NCBI GenBank assembly: GCA_002293275.1
Contig: DBCX01000063.1
Coordinates: 42,334-52,406, forward strand
Direction: 5' to 3'
From: Cyanobacteria bacterium UBA947
Lineage (GTDB): Bacteria > Cyanobacteriota > Vampirovibrionia > Gastranaerophilales > Gastranaerophilaceae
Length of the DNA: 10,073 nucleotides
The notes under the pieces are model-generated. The model made no database searches, was not told where the DNA came from, and was given only the letters and a program-made list of their open reading frames with translations. Positions 1 through 6,823 of the stretch are shown piece by piece; position 1 is the first letter of the stretch, and each line of letters begins with the position of its first letter. Both the position numbers and the translations under genes were made by a program.

Positions 1-475
1 GAATTCTGCCGACCACCTTTGAAAACTCATCCGGTGCGCTGTACAGATTTTTGGTCGTCTCCGGCACACCGCCCAACAACTGCAGCCCGTACTTTTTGCC
101 GTAGATATTGTAAAAACTCAACCAGCTCAAAAACCTATCCGGATCGTTTTTGACAATCCAGCCCTTGTCGCCTGTGAGGCTGTCATAAATAATTTCCAGC
201 CACCCGTCTTTTTCATCGGTTACCGGGAAAAACGCCAAACCTTTGCTGCCAATATAAACAACAAACATCTCCGGTACAACACTGCCCCAATCAATGGTTT
301 GGATGATTTTCGCGTTTTTGGCCGGCTGGTTATAAATAATTATATCGCCTGCCGCCTGATAAACCCCTATCGTACCGGGGTTTGCCGTACTGACACGCAC
401 GGGAACAACATCGTTAAAACCCGAGTGCGCACATAACCCTATTAACAAAACCAACCCCAACAATAATTTTTTCAC
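1..475 (-). CDS. Exported SH3-like protein (partial, C-terminus outside window)
   Basis: The minus strand reads open from a GTG at 475 to the left edge, giving 158 residues with no stop, so the C-terminus is missing. The N-terminus (MKKLLLGLVLLIGLCAHSG) is a short basic stretch plus a hydrophobic core, typical of a Sec signal peptide. The cysteine lacks a proper lipobox (it follows Leu), so a type I signal is more likely than a lipoprotein. Residues 25-110 resemble a bacterial SH3 fold: IIIYNQPAKNAKII near 45-58, then DGWLEIIYD and GDKGWIVKN near 90-110. Such domains often bind peptidoglycan or act as export modules; the actual role is unknown. The start is chosen because GTG overlaps the pheT stop in a GTGA arrangement, implying translational coupling. 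No other start lies between the pheT stop and the signal sequence. The SH3 assignment is by pattern only; presence of a gene is much more certain than its function. Confidence 0.75.
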   Translation of the reverse strand, partial: MKKLLLGLVLLIGLCAHSGFNDVVPVRVSTANPGTIGVYQAAGDIIIYNQPAKNAKIIQTIDWGSVVPEMFVVYIGSKGLAFFPVTDEKDGWLEIIYDSLTGDKGWIVKNDPDRFLSWLSFYNIYGKKYGLQLLGGVPETTKNLYSAPDEFSKVVGRI

Positions 476-2853
476 AAGCCCACCAGATGTTTTATCTTAT
501 TAATATCAGCGTTTATGGCGTCCTCGGTCAATGTTGCGTTGTCGTCGCGAAGGTAGATGTGAAGCGCCATATTGCCCTCGTACACGTCAAAAACCTCCAC
601 CTGCCTGACGTGTGGGAGTTTTAGTTTTTCAATAGATTTTACAATCTCTTCGTAGGTTTGGTTTTTCGGAATCCCAAACTGCAAATCGCGCCGGACTTCG
701 GGGAATTGCGGCAGTTTTTTAAACCGGACGGTCGTTTGCTTGACAGCCGATACAATCGCGTCAAGATCCAGCTCAAACAAAAACGCGTCTTGATTAAGTT
801 TCATTTTATCTTTTAAAACCGGATGGATTTGGCCAAAATATCCGGCGATGCCTTGTCCGAGTATGGTGATTTGCGCGCTGCGGTGCGGGTGGCAAACCCC
901 CGGTGCACCCGGCGTCAATTTTATCCGGTTTGAAATCCCGAGCACACTAAAAAGTTTTTCAAAAACGCCTTTTAATGTGTAGAAATCTGTTTGAATTTTT
1001 TCCTGCCATTTGGAATTATTGATTTCACCGGTGATTGCGCCGGCAAGGATTTGTTTCTCGTCAACACCGGTGTCTTTTTGCGAAACAGGCCGGATTTGGA
1101 AATAAGTTTTGCCGATTTCGTAGCCCCAAAAATTCTTCTGGCCGTTGTCGTAATTATATTTAAGACAGTTTAGAATGCTCGCGGTAAGCGTTTGGCGCAT
1201 CATTGTGTGTTCGTCAGTGGCAAGGATTTCAACCGCCTGCGCGGCATCATATGTTATGCCAAACCTTTCCAGCAGCGGCTTTCCGACGAACGAACTTGTC
1301 TGGATTTCGTCCAGACCGCAGGCGCTCATTGTTTCGCGGATTTTTTTGATAACGCGCTGTTCGTGCGAAACCTGCGCTACCGTGCATTTTGACGGCAGGG
1401 TCGGGGTGATTTTGTCGTAGCCGTTTATGCGGGCAGCTTCTTCAATCAGGTCAATCTCGCGCGTGGCATCGTTCACGCGCCATGACGGAACCTTAAACAC
1501 CGTCGCGCTGGCACCTTTACCGCTGCCGAGTATTTCAAACCCTAGCCGCTGCAAGATATTATCGCATTTTTCCGGTTCAATCTGCACGCCCAAAATCTTT
1601 TTGACCTGCGCGTAACGCAAAGTAACCTCAATGTTTTCGGCTTTGTTACTGCCGGCACGGGCAACGCCTTCAATTTTGGCGTCTGCAAATTCTGTCAAAA
1701 GCTGCATCGCGCGGTTCAAAGCCGGTTCAATGGCCTCAATATCCACCCCGCGCTCAAACCGGGCACAGGCTTCGGAGCGATACCCCGCACAACGCGCGGA
1801 TTTTCTGTTGGACGCCGGCGTAAAATATGCGGCCTCCAGCGCAATCGCGGTTGTTTTGTCGTCAACTTCGGAGTTCGCGCCGCCAAAAACACCTGCCAGA
1901 CACACGCCTTCTTTTTTGGTTGCAATCAAGACCGCATCAGGGTTCAAGGTACGTTCCACTCCGTCAAGCGTGGTGACTTTTTCGTCATTCTTTGCGCGGC
2001 GGACGCACAGGTAGCCGTCAAGTTTGTTCAAATCAAACGCGTGCAGCGGAATCCCGTATTCCATCAGGATATAGTTTGTTATATCAACAACGTTGTTTAT
2101 CGCGCGGATGCCGGATGTTACGAGCCGTTTTTGCATCCAATCGGGCGACGGCTTGATTTTAATATCTTTCAGGACGCCGATTGAGTAGTATTTACAAACA
2201 TCTTCGTCAACAATTTCAACTTTAAACGAGGTGGTGCCGTTTTGGGCTGCGGCGGATGGCAAATTCATAGGCCGATCAAAAATCGCGCTCAACTCGCGCG
2301 CAACACCGATGACAGACATTTGGTCGCCGCGGTTTGTGGTCGGCGCAACGTGCAGAATGTAGTCCTGATCAAACCCGAGCAATTTTTCCACATCTTCGCC
2401 TGCGGCCGCGCCGAATTTATCAAGAATCAAAATCCCGTCTTCTTCGTCCTGATAGCCGCGGTCTGCCACACCGAGTTCTTCCGCGCTGCAAAGCATGCCC
2501 TGCGATTCAACGCCGCGAATAACAGCGGGCGTCAGCGTGAACATCTCCCCTGTCTTGCGGTCAAGCACCTTGGAGCCGACGCTTGCGTAGGGGACGATTT
2601 GGCCTTCTTTAATATTTTGTGCGCCGCAAACAACGGTGCTGCCGTTGCTAAGCGTCACCAAATGGAGCCGGTCTGAGTTTGGATGGGCACCCAGTTTTTC
2701 TATTTTCACGGTCTTGATGTTGGTGAATTTCGGCTTGATTTCTTCAACCTCTTCCACCTCAAGACCGCTCATAGTAAGCTCGTGCGCGATTTGCTTTACA
2801 TCCAAATCGCTCAAATCCACAAATTCATTTAACCAGTTTAACGATACTTGCAT
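472..2853 (-). CDS. pheT: Phenylalanine--tRNA ligase beta subunit
   Basis: The beta chain of the alpha2-beta2 cytoplasmic PheRS, which charges tRNA-Phe; the beta chain carries tRNA binding and editing of misacylated Tyr-tRNA. The protein is 793 residues, close to the usual ~795. Domains in order: N-terminal segment (MQVSLNWLNEFVDL); tRNA-binding OB fold at about 46-150 (HPNSDRLHLV, GVESQGMLCSAEELG); B3/B4 editing region about 215-375 (NNVVDITNYILMEYGIPLHAFD, split by residue 273, and ARFERGVD); B5 about 407-485 (VPSWRVNDATREIDLIEE); catalytic-like core; C-terminal FDX-ACB anticodon-binding domain about 709-793 (PQFPEVRRDL). All domains are intact, with no frameshift. The start at 2853 gives the canonical N-terminus; an in-frame ATG 42 nt upstream would add 14 unmatched residues. 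No pheS is adjacent. The upstream base composition shows no Shine-Dalgarno but an extended -10 6 nt before the ATG. The stop overlaps the next gene. Confidence 0.97.
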   Translation of the reverse strand: MQVSLNWLNEFVDLSDLDVKQIAHELTMSGLEVEEVEEIKPKFTNIKTVKIEKLGAHPNSDRLHLVTLSNGSTVVCGAQNIKEGQIVPYASVGSKVLDRKTGEMFTLTPAVIRGVESQGMLCSAEELGVADRGYQDEEDGILILDKFGAAAGEDVEKLLGFDQDYILHVAPTTNRGDQMSVIGVARELSAIFDRPMNLPSAAAQNGTTSFKVEIVDEDVCKYYSIGVLKDIKIKPSPDWMQKRLVTSGIRAINNVVDITNYILMEYGIPLHAFDLNKLDGYLCVRRAKNDEKVTTLDGVERTLNPDAVLIATKKEGVCLAGVFGGANSEVDDKTTAIALEAAYFTPASNRKSARCAGYRSEACARFERGVDIEAIEPALNRAMQLLTEFADAKIEGVARAGSNKAENIEVTLRYAQVKKILGVQIEPEKCDNILQRLGFEILGSGKGASATVFKVPSWRVNDATREIDLIEEAARINGYDKITPTLPSKCTVAQVSHEQRVIKKIRETMSACGLDEIQTSSFVGKPLLERFGITYDAAQAVEILATDEHTMMRQTLTASILNCLKYNYDNGQKNFWGYEIGKTYFQIRPVSQKDTGVDEKQILAGAITGEINNSKWQEKIQTDFYTLKGVFEKLFSVLGISNRIKLTPGAPGVCHPHRSAQITILGQGIAGYFGQIHPVLKDKMKLNQDAFLFELDLDAIVSAVKQTTVRFKKLPQFPEVRRDLQFGIPKNQTYEEIVKSIEKLKLPHVRQVEVFDVYEGNMALHIYLRDDNATLTEDAINADINKIKHLVGL

Positions 2854-2859
2854 GCAACA

Positions 2860-2868
2860 ATTGTACCA
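2860..2868 (-). promoter_or_regulatory. Extended -10 element before pheT (possible leaderless start)
   Basis: On the minus strand TGG-TACAAT ends 6 nt before the pheT ATG (spacer TGTTGC). TACAAT matches the sigma-70-type -10 consensus at 5 of 6 positions, and TG one base upstream forms an extended -10. No convincing -35 is seen at 16-18 nt. The expected transcription start falls on the A of the ATG, so the mRNA could be leaderless, which fits the absence of a ribosome binding site. Inference from spacing; not proven. Confidence 0.5.
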
Positions 2869-2927
2869 CAAAATACTCCGTACGCACGATAACACACAGC
2901 AAAAAATTTAGTAAAGTAGTGTGTACA

Positions 2928-3092
2928 ATGAATCTGCACGAACAATGTTTATTAAAATACCTCCAAAACCCCGATGAGCTCTCGCATTCAACCGAGGCGC
3001 TAATACAGAACAATTTGGCGCTTGAAGAGCAGTTTGTGATTAACGTTGTTGCAAAATACACACATATAAATTACAATAGGAAACATGTTTAA
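2928..3092 (+). CDS. Candidate small protein, 54 residues, upstream of the diguanylate cyclase gene
   Basis: An open frame starts at ATG 2928 (MNLHEQCLLKYLQNPDEL...) and ends at TAA 3090-3092, overlapping the first 8 nt of the diguanylate cyclase gene in another frame. The first ~44 residues look protein-like: alternating hydrophobic and polar positions suggest two helices (LLKYLQNPDEL; ALIQNNLALEEQFVINVVAKY). The last ten residues come from sequence that also forms the -35/-10 pair of the next gene, and look less natural. No Shine-Dalgarno precedes the ATG. A weak promoter-like pair (ATAACA 2889-2894, TAAAGT 2912-2917, 17-nt spacer) lies upstream. No family recognised and no signal peptide or membrane segment. 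It could be a real small protein, a short leader frame, or chance. Confidence 0.4.
   Translation: MNLHEQCLLKYLQNPDELSHSTEALIQNNLALEEQFVINVVAKYTHINYNRKHV
3049..3077 (+). promoter_or_regulatory. Promoter of the diguanylate cyclase gene (possible leaderless start)
   Basis: TTGCAA at 3049-3054 (4 of 6 against TTGACA), a 17-nt spacer, and TACAAT at 3072-3077 (5 of 6 against TATAAT) form a good sigma-70-type promoter. The -10 is followed by AGGAAAC and then the ATG at 3085, so transcription would begin at or next to the start codon. AGGA lies only 3 nt from the ATG, too close for a normal ribosome binding site. The arrangement fits a leaderless or near-leaderless mRNA. The promoter lies inside the candidate small ORF. 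Confidence 0.55.
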
Positions 3093-4821
3093 GAAATTTT
3101 CTTACATTTTGGCGGCAGTATTTTTTGCGTTGTTTGCGTTCTTGGTTTTGCGCGGCAGTTTCCTTGATGCGGTTGAGAACAGGACGTTTGATTTGCGGCA
3201 GAACATGCTTGCGCGGACAAAGACGCCGGATAAGAACATCGTAATCGTCACGGTTGACGAGGCAAGCTACGAGTACATCCTGGACACATACGGTGAATGG
3301 CCGCTGCCGCGCGATGTTTATGCCAAAATGATTAACCGGCTCCAAGCGCAGGGGCCAAGAATAATCGCGTTTGATTTAATGTTTGTAAAATCGCTGAAAA
3401 GCGGTGCTGCGGCAGACGCTGCGCTCACAAAAGCAATTGCGGGGAACAACAATGTTTATACCGCGATGAATTTTGATAACCAATCCGATGAGCTGCGCGC
3501 GCCGGCTGAGCTTGACAAAAAATTTACCGTCAATGTGGAAAACAAGTCAGGTGTGGATTTCAGCGATTTGACATTCACAAACTGCCGTGCGATTTTACAA
3601 GAGATTCTTAATTCAACCCAAAACGTCGGGATAATAAACGTTTCGCGCTCGGACGACGGTGTTTTGCGTAAGATGCCTGTGTTTTTGAGCTACCGGGGTG
3701 ATTTTTATCCGCAGCTGGCGCTAAAAGTCGGCATGGACTATTTGGGGATTGAGCAAAAAGATTTTACTATCAACAAAAACGCTGTAAAAATCGGTGACCG
3801 CACAATTCCGCTGGACAAAGACGGCAGCGCGATTCTCAACTGGTACGGGCCTGCGGGTACTTATGACTACATCCCGATGTACAAACTGCTTAAATCCGAG
3901 GCGTTTGATTACGATTTTTCCGGCAAAATAGTTTATTTCGGCACGAGCGCGGCGAGTCTTTATGATATCAAGACCGTTCCGACCGGCAAACTGTATCCCG
4001 GCGTTGAGGTTCAGGCAACTTATGTAAACAATTTGATTGAAGATAATTTTATCCAAAAGCTGCCGCGGTGGTTCACTGTTGCGGTGAGTTTGGCGATGGC
4101 GGGGTTGATTTGGTTTGTTATAATGCGGTTTGAATCGGCGTTCACAGGCTCTGTTGCGGCGCTGGTGGTTTATTTTGCGTATTTGATTGCGGCGTACGCC
4201 GCGATGCGTTTCGGCAGCTTGTGGGTGGAAATCATTTACCCGCTTGTGTTTGCAGTGCTGGCGTTTGCCGGCTCGTTCATTGTAAAATACCTTATAAAAT
4301 CGCGCGATTTTGAGCGCCAATACAAACTGGCGACAACTGACGGGCTTACAGAACTTTATAACCACAGGTATTTCCAAGAGCAGATGCAGCAGCAAATCAA
4401 TCAGTCAAAGCGTTACGGGACACCGTTCTCGCTAATCATCATTGATATTGATAACTTCAAGACTTTTAACGACACTTACGGGCATCAGGCAGGTGATTCG
4501 GTGCTGCGGCAGGTTGCTTTCACCTTGAAGCGCAACATTCGTGCAACTGATATCGCGTGCAGATACGGCGGCGAGGAGATGAGCATAATTTTGCCAAACA
4601 CCGGTGAGGACGTGGCTTACAGCACAGCGGAAAAAATTTGTGAACGCGTTGCGAACAAAAAATTCTTTTTCAGCGGCGACAAGGAGGCCAACGTTACGGT
4701 AAGTTTGGGCGTATCGACGTTCCCGCAGGACGGCGATAACTCAACCGATGTGATTGAGGCGGCCGACAAACGGCTTTATAACGCGAAAAAAGGCGGCCGC
4801 AACCGGGTGGGACAAGATTGA
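3085..4821 (+). CDS. CHASE2-domain membrane diguanylate cyclase (GGDEF)
   Basis: A 578-residue sensor enzyme expected to make c-di-GMP from two GTP. Layout: N-terminal membrane segment about 6-23; CHASE2 extracytoplasmic sensor about 30-320 (KNIVIVTVDEASYEYI, then GEWPLPRDVYAKMINRL, IIAFDLMF); three membrane segments at about 330-348, 355-375 and 380-404; GGDEF domain about 410-577. In the GGDEF domain TTDGLTELYNHRYF (417-430) and the metal-binding DIDNFK (454-459) are present. The signature reads GGEEM (495-499), so the last position is Met instead of Phe; both glycines and both acidic residues are kept. RATD at 486-489 sits five residues before it, matching the RxxD inhibitory site for product feedback. 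The C-terminus has the usual AADKRLYNAKKGGRNRV. The enzyme is therefore predicted to be active and feedback-inhibited. No EAL domain. CHASE2 ligands are generally unknown. The stop overlaps the anmK start (TGATG). Confidence 0.93.
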   Translation: MFKKFSYILAAVFFALFAFLVLRGSFLDAVENRTFDLRQNMLARTKTPDKNIVIVTVDEASYEYILDTYGEWPLPRDVYAKMINRLQAQGPRIIAFDLMFVKSLKSGAAADAALTKAIAGNNNVYTAMNFDNQSDELRAPAELDKKFTVNVENKSGVDFSDLTFTNCRAILQEILNSTQNVGIINVSRSDDGVLRKMPVFLSYRGDFYPQLALKVGMDYLGIEQKDFTINKNAVKIGDRTIPLDKDGSAILNWYGPAGTYDYIPMYKLLKSEAFDYDFSGKIVYFGTSAASLYDIKTVPTGKLYPGVEVQATYVNNLIEDNFIQKLPRWFTVAVSLAMAGLIWFVIMRFESAFTGSVAALVVYFAYLIAAYAAMRFGSLWVEIIYPLVFAVLAFAGSFIVKYLIKSRDFERQYKLATTDGLTELYNHRYFQEQMQQQINQSKRYGTPFSLIIIDIDNFKTFNDTYGHQAGDSVLRQVAFTLKRNIRATDIACRYGGEEMSIILPNTGEDVAYSTAEKICERVANKKFFFSGDKEANVTVSLGVSTFPQDGDNSTDVIEAADKRLYNAKKGGRNRVGQD

Positions 4822-5936
4822 TGGAACCTAAAAACGTTATCGGACTGATGTCAGGTACGTCGTGCGACAGCATTGACGCGGCGCTGTGTGAGGTTGCGCC
4901 GGATTTGTCGTGCAGGCTTATTAAGGGGATTAATTTTGACTACCCGGAAAATCTGCGCGGACAAGTTCTTCGCGCCGGCGAAGCAAGCGTATCCGATATT
5001 TGCCGGTTGAATTTTGAGGTCGGCAAATGCTTTGCGGATGCGGCAAATGTGCTGATTGGCGAGTTTGGTAAACCGGATTTTATTGCCAGCCACGGGCAGA
5101 CTGTTTGGCATATTCCGGGGGGGGCGACGCTGCAGATTGGTGAAAGCTCTGTCATTGCCGAGCAAACCGGTTGCCTGACTATATCAAATTTCCGCGAGGC
5201 TGATATTGCAGCCGGCGGGCAGGGCGCGCCGCTGGTGTGTTTTGCGGACAAAACATGGTTTAAGGGTAAATCGGACGGGCGCTCACCAGAAACCGGCGGT
5301 GCAGTCGCCGTCCAAAACATCGGCGGGATTGCAAACGTGACGGTCGTAGGCGAAGATACCACGGGGTTTGACACCGGGCCGGGGAACGTGATTATTGACT
5401 ATTGCATGCAAAAGTTTTTTGACCTGCCGTATGACAAAGACGGGCAGGTGGCGGCGGCGGGCAAGGTGGACGAGAGCTGGCTGGAATGTCTTTTGCAAGA
5501 CGAGTATTACTTTCTGCCGCCGCCAAAAACCACGGGACGCGAATATTTTTCACCGCAGTACATTGAAAACGCCCTAAAAACCGCCGGAACAAACGAGCCA
5601 AAAGACATCATTGCAACGGTCACCGCGCTGACCGCAAAATCTATCGCGCAAAGCTACGAGCGGTTTGCGGGCGATATAAAAACCGTAATTGTCGGCGGCG
5701 GCGGTGCATACAACCCGGCGTTGATGGACTTTTTACGCAAATATTTGCCGCGCGGCGTACAACTTCAAACCCACGAAGATTATGGCGTTTCCAATAATTT
5801 CAAAGAGGCGATGGTATTCGCCCTGCTCGGGTATTGCACGTATTACAACATCCCGAACAATGTCCCTTCTTGCACCGGCGCGTCGCACCGCACGGTTTTG
5901 GGTAAATTCACATATCCGTTTGATGGCAAATTTTAA
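4821..5936 (+). CDS. anmK: Anhydro-N-acetylmuramic acid kinase
   Basis: AnmK uses ATP and water to open 1,6-anhydro-MurNAc, a murein turnover product, giving MurNAc-6-phosphate for cytoplasmic recycling. The protein is 371 residues, like the ~370 of the family. Visible motifs: GLMSGTSCDSIDAAL near 8-22 (phosphate-binding N-lobe), SHGQTVWH at 90-97, LQIGE at 104-108, ADIAAGGQGAPLV near 127-139, NIGGIANVT at 167-175, FDTGPGN at 183-189, KTTGREYFS near 237-244, and VGGGGAYNPALM near 291-302. Asp184 in FDTGPGN is, from memory of the Pseudomonas enzyme, the likely catalytic base. All are intact. The ATG at 4821 is chosen because it overlaps the preceding TGA by one base; a TTG one codon earlier is possible but unneeded. 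The upstream GGGTGG is a weak, distant ribosome binding site, so coupling to the upstream gene is likely. The usual partner murQ etherase is not in the window. Confidence 0.96.
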   Translation: MEPKNVIGLMSGTSCDSIDAALCEVAPDLSCRLIKGINFDYPENLRGQVLRAGEASVSDICRLNFEVGKCFADAANVLIGEFGKPDFIASHGQTVWHIPGGATLQIGESSVIAEQTGCLTISNFREADIAAGGQGAPLVCFADKTWFKGKSDGRSPETGGAVAVQNIGGIANVTVVGEDTTGFDTGPGNVIIDYCMQKFFDLPYDKDGQVAAAGKVDESWLECLLQDEYYFLPPPKTTGREYFSPQYIENALKTAGTNEPKDIIATVTALTAKSIAQSYERFAGDIKTVIVGGGGAYNPALMDFLRKYLPRGVQLQTHEDYGVSNNFKEAMVFALLGYCTYYNIPNNVPSCTGASHRTVLGKFTYPFDGKF

Positions 5937-5962
5937 AATTCACGGGTTTTATTACAAAAAAA

Positions 5963-5967
5963 AAGGA
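5963..5967 (+). promoter_or_regulatory. Ribosome binding site of the 116-residue gene
   Basis: AAGGA lies 8 nt before the ATG at 5976, directly after a run of nine A (5956-5964). It is the clearest Shine-Dalgarno sequence in the window and fixes the start. TTACAA just upstream (5953-5958) resembles a weak -10, but no -35 is obvious, so this gene may simply be read from the anmK transcript. Confidence 0.7.
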
Positions 5968-5975
5968 AAAGATTT

Positions 5976-6326
5976 ATGATTAGACCAATTACAAAGCCTT
6001 TTGAATTGCAGCAATTATTACACGAATATGTTGAAAAGGGCATAAAAAAGGGTACTATCGTTGACATTAATTATAAAGAATCCACCGGGGATCTTTTGAC
6101 ACTGAAAATCAAAGGAGGCGATACCGTGCATCTTACGCCAAAATCTTCGGTTACTATTAAAAAGACGCCGCTCGGGCTGAAAATAATCCAAACTCTGAAG
6201 AAAAAAATCTGGATAGGGGAAGGAGCCGACCGGCTAACCGGCAGCGTCACAACAATAACCAACAGCGGAAACGTTAAACAAAAACGACTCACTGAAACAC
6301 TTAAATTTGATGACCCTTGGTATTAA
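5976..6326 (+). CDS. Hypothetical basic protein, 116 residues
   Basis: I do not recognise this protein. It starts at ATG 5976 behind a good ribosome binding site, 39 nt after anmK, on the same strand, so it is probably the last gene of that transcription unit. It has no signal peptide or membrane segment and is rich in lysine and threonine, so it is probably cytoplasmic. An N-terminal helix-like part (PFELQQLLHEYVEKGIKKG, 8-26) is followed by alternating short strands (GTIVDINYKE, DLLTLKIKGGDTVHLTP, SSVTIKK) that suggest a small beta-barrel or sheet. A basic segment (about 68-78) and a conserved-looking aromatic tail FDDPWY end the chain. A nucleic-acid or ligand-binding role is conceivable but unsupported. 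Codon use is somewhat more A-rich than its neighbours. Existence as a gene is well supported by the binding site, length and protein-like composition. Confidence 0.8.
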   Translation: MIRPITKPFELQQLLHEYVEKGIKKGTIVDINYKESTGDLLTLKIKGGDTVHLTPKSSVTIKKTPLGLKIIQTLKKKIWIGEGADRLTGSVTTITNSGNVKQKRLTETLKFDDPWY

Positions 6327-6369
6327 ACCGGCAGGGCGCACTTTTGCGCTGAACCGGCGGCTAACCGGC
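6326..6369. terminator. Convergent terminator-like zone with AACCGGC repeats
   Basis: Between two convergent genes, GCGCA (6336-6340) and TGCGC (6345-6349) form a 5-bp GC-rich hairpin with a 4-nt loop. It is flanked by AACCGGC at 6326-6332, 6352-6358 and 6363-6369. Because CCGG is self-complementary, the flanking copies can extend or replace the stem on either strand. There is no T-tract on either side, so this is not a canonical intrinsic terminator. A bidirectional termination or 3'-end protection role is inferred from its position. Confidence 0.4.
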
Positions 6370-6375
6370 TGAACA

Positions 6376-6816
6376 TTACGGCTGCCCGATTTGCCGCAGA
6401 GCCTCGTAGACAACGATTGCAGCGGCGTTGGACAGGTTCAGGCTGCGCTGGCCGGAGACCATCGGGATTGCGATTGCGTTTGGGTGGTTTGTGTATTGCT
6501 CCGGCAGGCCGCGCGATTCCGGGCCAAACACCAAAAAATCACCGGGCTTAAACTCAACGTCTGTGTATTTACGCGCTGCCTTTGTGGTCAAATAATAACA
6601 ATTGCCTTGTGGGATTTCGTCCGCGCGGTGCAAATTCACGCTGTCCCAGTAATCCAGTCCGGCGCGTTTTGTGTACTTATCGGCTAGCGAAAACCCTAAT
6701 CTACCCACCAGATAAAGCGATGCGCCGCAGCACGCGCAAAGCCGCGCGATATTTCCGGTATTTTGCGGGATTTCCGGCTCGTAAAGGACGATATTCAGCG
6801 TTCCTTGCCCCTTCAT
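6376..6816 (-). CDS. trmL: tRNA (cytidine/uridine-34-2'-O)-methyltransferase TrmL
   Basis: A SPOUT-class methyltransferase that uses S-adenosylmethionine to 2'-O-methylate the wobble nucleotide (position 34) of tRNA-Leu isoacceptors. The protein has 146 residues, near the ~155 of the family, and consists of the SPOUT domain only, as expected. Motifs: LNIVLYEPEIPQNTGNIARL (7-26; motif 1), KRAGLDYWD (50-58), FGPESRGLPE (97-106; motif 2), and IPMV-SGQRSLNLSNAAAIVVYEA (117-139; motif 3), which form the knotted cofactor site. The match to the E. coli TrmL pattern is strong throughout. The ATG at 6816 follows the preceding stop by 7 nt; G-rich sequence (GGGG 3 nt away, AAAGGG 10 nt away) serves as an imperfect ribosome binding site. 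It is the last gene of the minus-strand cluster, and its job is unrelated to the envelope genes before it. Confidence 0.95.
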   Translation of the reverse strand: MKGQGTLNIVLYEPEIPQNTGNIARLCACCGASLYLVGRLGFSLADKYTKRAGLDYWDSVNLHRADEIPQGNCYYLTTKAARKYTDVEFKPGDFLVFGPESRGLPEQYTNHPNAIAIPMVSGQRSLNLSNAAAIVVYEALRQIGQP

Positions 6817-6823
6817 TTACCCC

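Noticed and set aside
1..6. GAATTC at the very first base, suggesting a cloned EcoRI fragment end
   Set aside because: It may be coincidence or a contig boundary; there is no vector sequence, and the other end does not carry the site.
2242..2676. A 144-codon open frame antisense to pheT, and similar ones at 1631-2014 and 4940-5374
   Set aside because: All lie wholly inside well-supported genes on the opposite strand and lack recognisable domains or ribosome binding sites.
2854..2895. A 14-residue N-terminal extension of PheT from an upstream ATG
   Set aside because: The extension does not resemble PheT N-termini, whereas the ATG at 2853 gives the canonical opening. The extension would also span the -10-like element.
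2854..3084. A T-box or other tRNA-responsive leader controlling pheT
   Set aside because: The -10-like box lies 6 nt from the ATG, leaving no leader, and no T-box core or attenuator hairpin was seen on the pheT strand.
3721..4395. A 224-codon open frame antisense to the diguanylate cyclase gene
   Set aside because: It is the mirror of a strongly coding frame, has Arg/His/Asn-rich low-quality composition, no motif and no start context.
4818..4820. TTG as the anmK start
   Set aside because: The ATG immediately after it overlaps the upstream stop and needs no rare initiation codon.
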